From: Janthinobacterium silvisoli
GTDB lineage: Bacteria > Pseudomonadota > Gammaproteobacteria > Burkholderiales > Burkholderiaceae_D
Direction: 5' to 3'
NCBI RefSeq assembly: GCF_014200725.1
Contig: NZ_JACHCL010000002.1
Coordinates: 496,001 to 560,000 of the forward strand
DNA: 64,000 nucleotides
The stretch's first letter is position 1, and the number at the start of each line of letters is the position of its first letter. Positions 8,048-14,846 of the stretch are shown here, one piece after another. The translations under genes and the position numbers were made by a program. Below the pieces are notes generated by a model, which ran no database searches, was not told the origin of the DNA, and saw only the letters and a program-made list of their open reading frames with translations.

Positions 8048-10594
8048 TCACCACGCTTTGCTCAGCACGATGCGGCCGCTGCGGCCAAATACGGGGCGGC
8101 CGTAAATCGCTTGCTGGGTGCCCTGGCCCGACAGGGTATCGGTGCGGGTATTGCCTTCGGTCAAACCTTTGGCGTTCGTCAGATTGTCACCAACAATTTG
8201 CAATGTCCAGTCTCCTTGTGTCACCGTCACGCCAGCGCCGAAGGAATGGTAGGCGGGCAGTTCGGTTGCGTTGAAAAAGTCGACATAACGCTTACCGGTG
8301 TAAGCGTAGCTGCCATAGACGTCAACTTGCTTGTCGCCCACATTGAAATTATAGCTGGGGCGGATATTGCCGAACACCTTGGGTTCGCGAATGATCTGGT
8401 TGCCGACCACTTGCGATGGATCGGCGCCCACGCTGCTGACAAAGTTCTTGTATTGCGGGTCTTGCAAGGTCAGGGAGCCGTTCAGGTAGAAGCGGTTCGT
8501 CAAATACCAGGCGCCATCGAACTCGGCGCCCTTGACAATGGCCTGGCCAAAGAATGGCACGGTCTGATCATTGCGGCCCGTGACCGGATTAAACGCCGTA
8601 AACGAAGCGTTGAGCGGATTGAACTTGGTGTAGAAACCCGTCACGTACAGGTAGGAGCGGCCCGCCTTGGCTTTCACGCCCACTTCATACTGGTCGGCCT
8701 TGGTGGTCAGCACCAGCGGATCGACGGTGGCGGCCACTTGCAGCGATGGCGGCACTTCCAGGTGCGAGATGCGGGCATAGCCGCCAAACTGCTCCGAGAA
8801 ATCGTAGTTGGCGCCGGCGGTCCAGTTCTTGGTGGTGGTGTTATAGGTATGGTCCTGACGCGCTCCCGTAAAGGCGCGGGTAGTGTCGTCGGCCAGGGTG
8901 GTCGGGTCGCCCAGGTTGACCTGGTTGGTCAACAAGGCATAACCATTGTAGTGGTAACGCTCGGCGCGCAAGCCCGCGTCCAGGCGCAGACGGCTGTTCA
9001 CTTCCCAGGTGTCGTTGACATAAAACGCGCCCATCTTGGCGTCCGTGTCGCCCTGGTTCAGGGTCGACGTGTAATGCAGCACGCCATTGTCCGTCACGGA
9101 ACCGAGCATGGAACCGTTGGCCGCATAAGCGATCAAATCCAGCGTACGGGGCTTGCCCGCCACTTCGGTCAGCATATCGTTGTAGACCGATTTGCTGGTC
9201 TGGCCGTAAGCACTGGTGTAGACGCCAAACTTGACGTCATGGTTACCCATTGCCGTCTGGAAGTTGCGCGTCAGGTTGATGTCGCTCTGGGCCGAGTAAA
9301 AGCTGGAACTGGCGGCGCGGTACTGCCCTTGCATCACCAAGCCCGAAGCGCTGTTCGGATTGTAGACTTGCGCGCCATTGGTGCCGGCGATCGCGTAACC
9401 GAAGTGATCGACCGGGCCGAATGCCGCCGTGGCGGCATTTTTAAAGCCATTGGCAAACGCGGTGGCGTCTGCCGGATTCGAGGTCGAATAGTAGGCATCG
9501 AAATCCAGGCGGCCCTGGGTATAGCCGCCCTTGGCCGACAAGCGCCACTCGCCGATGTCGCCATCGAATTGCACGCCGACATTGCCAAACTGCAGATGGC
9601 GGCCATTGTCCAGGTCGCGGTGATCGGTTTGCAGGTTGCCATTGCTATCGCGGTATTTCTGCGTGACGTTTTGCAGCGATGGCGAATTCATGGTGCCATC
9701 GAAATAATTGATGTATTTATCGAGCGACACGGACGGATTGCGCGGGTCCGCAATCGGTATCGGCAGATAAAACTGGTTATGGTCGTTCAGGTAGTTGACG
9801 CTGAACTTCAGTACGCCCGCATCGGTCACGCGCTTGATATTGGCGCGGATCTGGCCGCCACGGTCATTCGGGAAACCGTTGTCGCGGTGACCCTGGTCTT
9901 CGCGCAGGAAGCCGCCGATGGCGTAATAGGTACGGTCATCGATCTTGCCCGACTGCATAAGATCGACACGGGTCAGGCCGGTCGTGCCCAGGGTCACTTG
10001 CGCCTTGCCACGGGTTTGTTCGCCACCGGTCACGGTGGTGCTGTTGACGATGGCCGCCGCCTGGCTGGCATAGATGGGCGCCGGACCGCCGCGCACCACT
10101 TCCAGGCGGTTGGTCATCAAGTCATAGCGGTTCAGACTATCGCCACGGAAGAAAAAGCCATTGATTTCGGTGAACAGCGGCAAGCCATCTTGCTGGAACA
10201 GCGCCAGGCCGTCGTCGGTAGGAATGCCGCGCACGCGCGTGATGTTTTGCACTTCACCGCCGGTCGCCTCGACCTGGATGCCGGGCAGCTTGCCCAGCAA
10301 GTCCGCCATGTTTTGCGGCGCCAGCTTTTGCACTTCTTTTTGCGACAGCGCGTTGACGGCATAGGACACATCAAAACGCCGCTGCGGACGCGCCGAACCG
10401 GTCACCACCACGACCGATGCATCGGATTGGTCCGACGCTGGCGCCGCAGCAGCTGATTCCTGCGCCACCACACCTTGCTGCTGTGCTGGCGCAACGGCAT
10501 CTTGCGTTGCCGTCTGGGCAAGAACGGGAGCAGCAATGGCGCATAACGCGACCAGGGCGCAGCCTTGGGTACGCGTCGACTTTCTTTTAGACAT
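8048..10594 (-). CDS. TonB-dependent receptor (probable carbohydrate uptake)
   Basis: An 848-residue outer-membrane receptor: signal peptide to about residue 26, plug domain with VVVTGSARPQRRFDVSYAV (TonB-box-like VVVTG) and the LEVVRGGPAPIYAS plug motif, then a long beta-barrel ending in the aromatic-terminated GRIVLSKAW. TonB-dependent receptors import scarce large substrates using energy from TonB-ExbBD. The substrate is inferred only from context: a GPH-type sugar symporter downstream and a divergent ROK regulator with a NagC/Mlc-like operator suggest an oligosaccharide rather than a siderophore. The FecI-type system 3 kb away has its own receptor. Confidence 0.85.
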   Translation of the reverse strand: MSKRKSTRTQGCALVALCAIAAPVLAQTATQDAVAPAQQQGVVAQESAAAAPASDQSDASVVVVTGSARPQRRFDVSYAVNALSQKEVQKLAPQNMADLLGKLPGIQVEATGGEVQNITRVRGIPTDDGLALFQQDGLPLFTEINGFFFRGDSLNRYDLMTNRLEVVRGGPAPIYASQAAAIVNSTTVTGGEQTRGKAQVTLGTTGLTRVDLMQSGKIDDRTYYAIGGFLREDQGHRDNGFPNDRGGQIRANIKRVTDAGVLKFSVNYLNDHNQFYLPIPIADPRNPSVSLDKYINYFDGTMNSPSLQNVTQKYRDSNGNLQTDHRDLDNGRHLQFGNVGVQFDGDIGEWRLSAKGGYTQGRLDFDAYYSTSNPADATAFANGFKNAATAAFGPVDHFGYAIAGTNGAQVYNPNSASGLVMQGQYRAASSSFYSAQSDINLTRNFQTAMGNHDVKFGVYTSAYGQTSKSVYNDMLTEVAGKPRTLDLIAYAANGSMLGSVTDNGVLHYTSTLNQGDTDAKMGAFYVNDTWEVNSRLRLDAGLRAERYHYNGYALLTNQVNLGDPTTLADDTTRAFTGARQDHTYNTTTKNWTAGANYDFSEQFGGYARISHLEVPPSLQVAATVDPLVLTTKADQYEVGVKAKAGRSYLYVTGFYTKFNPLNASFTAFNPVTGRNDQTVPFFGQAIVKGAEFDGAWYLTNRFYLNGSLTLQDPQYKNFVSSVGADPSQVVGNQIIREPKVFGNIRPSYNFNVGDKQVDVYGSYAYTGKRYVDFFNATELPAYHSFGAGVTVTQGDWTLQIVGDNLTNAKGLTEGNTRTDTLSGQGTQQAIYGRPVFGRSGRIVLSKAW

Positions 10595-10661
10595 GGTTTC
10601 CTCTGTGATAATTGGTGGTTACAAATAGTCAACAGCGATATTACTGACGGTATATGACAGC

Positions 10662-10689
10662 TTTATTTATTACTTGCGAAATAAATAAA
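10662..10689. promoter_or_regulatory. Inverted repeat, candidate ROK operator
   Basis: Perfect 10-bp arms TTTATTTATT (10662-10671) and AATAAATAAA (10680-10689) with an 8-nt spacer ACTTGCGA, in the divergent intergenic region between the TonB receptor and the ROK gene. The TTATTT...GCGAAATAA layout resembles E. coli NagC/Mlc operators. It would let the ROK protein control both genes; binding is inferred. Confidence 0.6.
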
Positions 10690-10750
10690 AAATCAACTAT
10701 TATGTCGCTTATACCCAACAACGGCGATAGCGCTTGACAGGATTCCCACC

Positions 10751-11884
10751 ATGAATATCGGACGTTTGAACTTGAGTTCAGAGGCAAAACACTTGCTCTG
10801 GCATTTGCGCACCAAGGGGCCGACGGCCCGTACCGAGCTGTCGCTGGCGATGGATGTCAGCAACTCGACGGTCACCAAGCTGTCGCATGAGTTATTGAAT
10901 CTGGGACTGGTCGAGGAACTGGTGTCGCCCGAAGCTCCGCGCCGTGGCCGGCCGACGATCCCCTTGACGATTTCACCGGACGGCGGCTACACGGTGGGTG
11001 CGACCATCCATAAAGGCGTGCTGGAAATTGCACTGGTCGATTTTGCCGGCGGCCTGATCTCGATGACCACCGAAACCATAGGCGCGCCCGGCCCGGTGGA
11101 ATTTGCCCAGCTGCTCGACAAACGCATCATCGACCTGTCGGTCCAACACCGCTTGCTGGGCAAGCGTTTTCTCGGTGTCGGCATCGGCATCCCTGGCCCT
11201 GCCCTGGCGCGCGATGGCAAACGCTGGCATGTGGTGACGGACTTGCCCGGATGGCGCGACGTGCCGCTGCGGCAGATACTGGACGACACGCTGGGACTGC
11301 GCGTGATGCTGGAAAACGACGCCAATGCGGCGGCCCTGGCGGAATATTACCGGGGCGGTCCCGTGCGGCAATCGTCGACCGTGATCGTTATCCTGCTCGG
11401 TTACGGCGTGGGTGCGGGTGTGATGGAAGACGGGCGCCTGCTGCGCGGCGGCCTGGGCAGCGCCGGCGAAATCGGCATCCTGTATAAAAGCGACCTCCCC
11501 CGCCCTACCACCCTGGACTTGCTGGCCCTGTTGCGCGAGGCGGGCTGCGAAATCGATTCCGTGGCGGACTTCGATGAACAGACGCGCGCCTATGAAGACG
11601 TGATAGAGCGCTGGTTGGACCGGGCGGCCGAGCAGCTGGAGGCGGCCTTGAACAGTGCCATCGCCTGGTTCGATCCGGCCGAAATCATGTTATCGGGCTC
11701 GCTGCCGTTCTCACTACTGACCCGGCTATCAAGCAAGCTGAACAACGACCGTTTGATCCGCGGCGATCACAGGTCGGCCTGCGTGGTGCGCGTGTCGGAC
11801 CTGGGCCGCAGCTCGATTGCACTGGGCGCTGCGCTGTTGCCGATACATGCCTTGACGCATACCTTGTCCGTCAATCAGTTCTGA
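10751..11884 (+). CDS. ROK family transcriptional regulator
   Basis: A 377-residue protein with an N-terminal winged helix (about 10-65: TARTELSLAMDVSNSTVTKLSHELLNLGLVEE in two parts) followed by a ROK sugar-kinase-like domain (VGIGIPGPAL, ENDANAAALAEYY, ILLGYGVGAGVM). In NagC and Mlc this domain senses a sugar. The usual ROK zinc motif (CxCGxxGCLE after the GxAGEIG segment) is missing: after GGLGSAGEIGIL the chain goes to YKSDLPRPT. The sensing site is therefore diverged. It is divergent from the TonB receptor gene and probably controls that operon and itself through the inverted repeat at 10662-10689. Confidence 0.85.
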   Translation: MNIGRLNLSSEAKHLLWHLRTKGPTARTELSLAMDVSNSTVTKLSHELLNLGLVEELVSPEAPRRGRPTIPLTISPDGGYTVGATIHKGVLEIALVDFAGGLISMTTETIGAPGPVEFAQLLDKRIIDLSVQHRLLGKRFLGVGIGIPGPALARDGKRWHVVTDLPGWRDVPLRQILDDTLGLRVMLENDANAAALAEYYRGGPVRQSSTVIVILLGYGVGAGVMEDGRLLRGGLGSAGEIGILYKSDLPRPTTLDLLALLREAGCEIDSVADFDEQTRAYEDVIERWLDRAAEQLEAALNSAIAWFDPAEIMLSGSLPFSLLTRLSSKLNNDRLIRGDHRSACVVRVSDLGRSSIALGAALLPIHALTHTLSVNQF

Positions 11885-11943
11885 CAATACAAGGCATCAG
11901 GCAAGGTGTTCATAAGCATGGCCCGGAACAGTTATCTCAAGCT

Positions 11944-11983
11944 AATAAAAAATAGCAGTCAGGCTGGAGCCCCACTGCTATTT
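11944..11983 (-). terminator. Intrinsic terminator of the toxin-antitoxin operon
   Basis: Ten-bp perfect stem AAATAGCAGT (11950-11959)/ACTGCTATTT (11974-11983). On the minus strand it is followed by a T-rich tract, 28 nt past the antitoxin stop. On the plus strand it may also weakly terminate the ROK gene. Confidence 0.65.
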
Positions 11984-12011
11984 CTGGAATTTCAACAAGA
12001 CGCAAACACAC

Positions 12012-12344
12012 TCAAGCAAATATCGCCTCAATGCCCCTGGTTTCGACTATCTGTAGCAACTTCGCTGCGGCGCCGCTCGGATGCTTTTCCGCAGTGGGAG
12101 ACTCCCACTTTTGAACCGTGGAAACACTCACATTAAGCATGGAAGCGAATACTTGTTGACTCATTCTTGCAACCTGAGTGCGAATGGCAACAACCCGTTG
12201 CGGTGGATACGCTGGCGGCGCCTCGCACAACGCCTTCATGCGCGCCATGTCCGCCTTGGACACAAGACCGTATGCGCTCAAGTCAGCGGTAGTTTCCAGC
12301 AGTTCGCGTAGCACACGGCTATCCGCATTTGTTTTCTTGCTCAC
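12012..12344 (-). CDS. HTH (XRE-type) antitoxin of a RelE/ParE-type toxin-antitoxin pair
   Basis: A 110-residue protein with a C-terminal Cro/C1-type helix-turn-helix (RTQVARMSQQVFASMLNVSVSTVQKWES in two parts), typical of HigA-like and MqsA-like antitoxins. It overlaps the upstream toxin gene by 26 nt, the tight coupling usual for these pairs. As in higBA operons, the toxin comes first. The antitoxin is expected to neutralise the toxin and repress the operon through the palindrome at 12735-12749. The N-terminal half, which would bind the toxin, has no named domain that I recognise. Confidence 0.8.
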   Translation of the reverse strand: MSKKTNADSRVLRELLETTADLSAYGLVSKADMARMKALCEAPPAYPPQRVVAIRTQVARMSQQVFASMLNVSVSTVQKWESPTAEKHPSGAAAKLLQIVETRGIEAIFA

Positions 12345-12717
12345 CGCAAATCTCCATTAGTACGCCATCAGTTTTCATGGTTTCAAGCTTCACAACAGTT
12401 GCTGCCTGCAATAATTTCCCGGCAAGTTTTGCAGCCTCCTCCTCATTCGGGGAGAAATCCGTTCCTGGGTCGCTCTTCGCGCGACCGGCAAGGAAGAAAA
12501 TTGCTGATTTATGCTGCTTCGCCACCAGCGAACGTGCCGAACCACTCTTCCCTTGACCCGGTACAGCAATTCTTTTTTTGCAAACCCCTTGGCCTAAGTC
12601 AGCTTCAAACTCGCCACGTTCAATCTCTCTCGCCGCTTGGCAAAGCAAGGCATCAGAAAGAATCTTCTTGGCCCATCGCGCAAACGACTTTGTTTTGAAG
12701 ACTCTTTTTTTATTCAT
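12319..12717 (-). CDS. RelE/ParE-superfamily toxin (phage Gp49-like/HigB-like)
   Basis: A 132-residue basic protein. The pattern FKTKSFARWAKKILSDALLCQAAREIERGEFEADLGQGVCKKRIAVPGQGKSGSARSLVA (read in parts) is characteristic of the RelE-like family with the GQGKSG signature, usually annotated as type II toxin-antitoxin RelE/ParE toxin. Members are ribosome-dependent mRNA interferases or related growth inhibitors. ATG at 12715-12717 was chosen because GAGGGTG precedes it; an upstream in-frame start would lie across the operator. It is the first gene of a two-gene operon with an HTH antitoxin. Confidence 0.82.
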   Translation of the reverse strand: MNKKRVFKTKSFARWAKKILSDALLCQAAREIERGEFEADLGQGVCKKRIAVPGQGKSGSARSLVAKQHKSAIFFLAGRAKSDPGTDFSPNEEEAAKLAGKLLQAATVVKLETMKTDGVLMEICGEQENKCG

Positions 12718-12730
12718 TTCACCCTCAAAA

Positions 12731-12749
12731 ATTATAGCACATGGTGCTA
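12731..12749 (-). promoter_or_regulatory. Toxin-antitoxin promoter and operator palindrome
   Basis: A perfect -10 box TATAAT (minus strand, 12731-12736) directly abuts the palindrome TAGCAC-ATG-GTGCTA (12735-12749), 14 nt upstream of the toxin start codon. Antitoxin binding here would block RNA polymerase, the usual autoregulation. No good -35 is visible. Confidence 0.65.
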
Positions 12750-12930
12750 CCATTTTTGCCTTATACAGACACGTGGTGCAAAGTCTCAAGATGCTGACCT
12801 AGGTGTATTCTGTAGAAATTTCATCACATGGGCAAGCGCACTAAGCAGCATTCCTTCTGTGTGGCAGCGAAACCGATGCCAAACTATTGATTCAAAAATA
12901 ATGAACTAGTTGCTTATGAACACCTAGCAG

Positions 12931-13054
12931 GCAAAAAAAAGCCCGCTACGGGAGCGGGCTGAATCTATTTCCTTGGAGGAGATAGAGGAGACAAGTTCAG
13001 TATGTCGCGTTGCAGCATATCGAACCACTTTATATTGGTGATGATAGAAATACG
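12931..13054 (-). ncRNA. Predicted small RNA, repeat family copy 3
   Basis: A 124-nt minus-strand element: 5' CGTATTTCTATCATC, CTCC-rich hairpin CTATCTCC/GGAAATAG, terminator stem AGCCCGCT/AGCGGGCT with eight T. TATTAT (13063-13068) lies 8 nt upstream. No minus-strand gene ends nearby (the next gene to the right is on the plus strand), so this copy must have its own promoter if transcribed. That is the best argument that the family is made of free-standing small RNAs. Confidence 0.75.
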
Positions 13055-13192
13055 GTTGAATGATAATAAGGGCGTGGCGGGCCAAATCAGCCCTGCTGCG
13101 GGGGTAAACATAGCCACGATGCTGCTCTGGGGCAGTGTCTGAACCATGCAACACTGCCCGTGACGAGATTGACGCAAATGCAGCATTTTTGC

Positions 13193-13211
13193 GATAATGA
13201 GAATTATTCTC
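13193..13211. promoter_or_regulatory. Fur box
   Basis: GATAATGAGAATTATTCTC closely matches the 19-bp Fur consensus GATAATGATAATCATTATC and lies 42 bp upstream of the FecI-type sigma factor start. Iron-replete repression by Fur is the expected control of a fecIR-receptor operon. Confidence 0.85.
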
Positions 13212-13252
13212 AATAAAGATCTCTCTGGACGGCAAAATATGCCTGTCTGCAG

Positions 13253-13786
13253 ATGCCAGCGCCAGCTATCGTGACCCTTGCCCTCTCCGCCCCCAGCGAT
13301 CCCGCCGATCCCATCAACGCGATCTACCGCCAGCACCACGGCTGGCTGCTGCGCTGGCTGCGCGGCAAACTGCAATCTGCAGACCAGGCGGCCGACCTGG
13401 CGCACGATACGTTTGTGCGCCTGCTGACAAGCACACATCAGCCAGCCTTGCGCGAACCGCGCGCCTACCTGACGACGGTGGCGCAGCGCCTGGTGATCGA
13501 CCATTACCGCCGCCTGTCGCTGGAACAAGTCTGGCTGGACACCCTGGCCCACGTGCCGGAACTGACGGCCATGTCGCCCGAAGAGCGGCTCGATATCCTG
13601 CAAACCCTGCACCGCATCGACGCCATGCTCGACGGCTTGCCCGCCCCCGTGCGCAGCGCCTTTTTGCTGTCGCACCTGGAAGGCTTGAGCCACGCCGACA
13701 TCGCCGCGCGCCTGGCAGTATCCGAGCGCACCGTGCAGCGTTATCTGGTGCAGGCAATAGAGCGCTGCATCATGCTGATCGCATGA
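13253..13786 (+). CDS. fecI: FecI-type ECF RNA polymerase sigma factor
   Basis: A 177-residue protein with region 2 (YRQHHGWLLRWLRGKLQSADQAADLAHDTFVRLL in two parts) and region 4 (LSHLEGLSHADIAARLAVSERTVQRYL), the usual size and plan of iron-starvation ECF factors. It directs RNA polymerase to siderophore-uptake genes when released by the FecR protein encoded next. The ATG at 13253 was kept for lack of a better start; no strong ribosome-binding site is visible. A Fur box precedes it, and the stop codon overlaps the fecR start (ATGA), indicating translational coupling. Confidence 0.9.
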   Translation: MPAPAIVTLALSAPSDPADPINAIYRQHHGWLLRWLRGKLQSADQAADLAHDTFVRLLTSTHQPALREPRAYLTTVAQRLVIDHYRRLSLEQVWLDTLAHVPELTAMSPEERLDILQTLHRIDAMLDGLPAPVRSAFLLSHLEGLSHADIAARLAVSERTVQRYLVQAIERCIMLIA

Positions 13787-14760
13787 ATTCAACCAGTGCA
13801 CAGATCGATCCGCGCGCGGCGCACGAAGCCGCCTCATGGCTGGTGCGGCTGCGCTCCGAAGACTGCGGCATCACAGACCAGCAAGCCTGGCAAGCGTGGC
13901 GCAGCAGCGACCCGGCCCATGAAGCGGCTTGGCAGCGCGCCGAGCTGCTGTGCCACAGCCTGGGCCTGTTGCCACCTGCCGCCGGCATGCGCGTGCTGGA
14001 CCGTCCAATAAGAAAAACGCGGCGCAGCACCGTCAAGACCCTGGCGGCCCTGATCGCAGCCGGCCCGCTGCTATGGGGTGCCGATCACCTGGCGGGCGGC
14101 CCCGCATGGCGCGCCGATGTGCGCACGGCCAGGGGAGAAATCCGCGCCATGACGCTGGACGATGGCACCCGCATCGTGCTCAACACGGACACCGCCATCG
14201 ATATCGCATATGGCCAGCAAGAGCGGTTGATAGACCTGCGCAGCGGTGAAATCCATATCGAGACGGCGCCCGATATCGCCTCCCCGCCGCGCCCTTTGCT
14301 GGTCCAGACGGAGCAAGGCCGCATCCGCGCCATCGGCACGCGTTTTAGCGTCAGGCACGATGACGGTCTGTTCCAGCCACGCACGCAGGTGGCCGTGATG
14401 CAAGGCGCAGTGGAAATCCGGCCCAGGAGTCATGATCACGCCGCGCGGATCCTGAAAGCTGGCGAACAAACCAGCTTTACTGAAGACGCCATCTCGGCCA
14501 CGTTGCCGCTGGCGCCCCACTTTGACGCATGGTCCAGGGGCGTGCTGGTGGCCGACAATACACCGCTGGCTGAACTGCTGGCGGAAATTGCACGCTATCG
14601 TCACGGCGTGCTGCGCTGCGCGCCCGAACTGGCCAGCCTGCCCGTTTCCGGCACGTTTCAACTAAAAGATACAGACAAACTCCTGCATCTGCTGCAACGC
14701 AGCCTGCCGATCCGCCTGCGCCAGCGCACGCGCTTGTGGATCACCATCGAGCCGGCTTAA
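13783..14760 (+). CDS. fecR: FecR-type anti-sigma/sigma regulator
   Basis: A 325-residue inner-membrane protein. A cytoplasmic N-terminal DUF4880-like segment (HEAASWLVRLRSEDCGITDQQAWQAW... DPAHEAAWQRAE) binds the sigma factor. One membrane segment follows (about 83-100, TLAALIAAGPLLWG), then a periplasmic FecR domain (TARGEIRAMTLDDGTRIVLNTDTAIDI in two parts) and a C-terminal STN-contacting region. It relays the receptor's ligand-bound state to the sigma factor. Its ATG overlaps the fecI stop by 4 nt, and the receptor gene follows 86 nt later. Confidence 0.9.
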   Translation: MNSTSAQIDPRAAHEAASWLVRLRSEDCGITDQQAWQAWRSSDPAHEAAWQRAELLCHSLGLLPPAAGMRVLDRPIRKTRRSTVKTLAALIAAGPLLWGADHLAGGPAWRADVRTARGEIRAMTLDDGTRIVLNTDTAIDIAYGQQERLIDLRSGEIHIETAPDIASPPRPLLVQTEQGRIRAIGTRFSVRHDDGLFQPRTQVAVMQGAVEIRPRSHDHAARILKAGEQTSFTEDAISATLPLAPHFDAWSRGVLVADNTPLAELLAEIARYRHGVLRCAPELASLPVSGTFQLKDTDKLLHLLQRSLPIRLRQRTRLWITIEPA

Positions 14761-14846
14761 AAAGTTCGAAAAGTTTGTCCGTTTTTCAGATCTGCTCCGT
14801 CATACCAGATAGAAGCAGAAAAATCTGAACCTCCGAAAGGGACTCC

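Noticed and set aside
7946..10456. 836-codon open frame on the plus strand opposite the TonB receptor
   Set aside because: It is the exact antisense of a well-recognised receptor, with no ribosome-binding site or known domains; GC-rich codons keep the opposite frame open.
14767..14801. FecI-dependent promoter before the siderophore receptor (CGTC at 14798-14801)
   Set aside because: The CGTC-type -10 is present but no convincing -35 lies at the right distance, so it is not listed as a feature.
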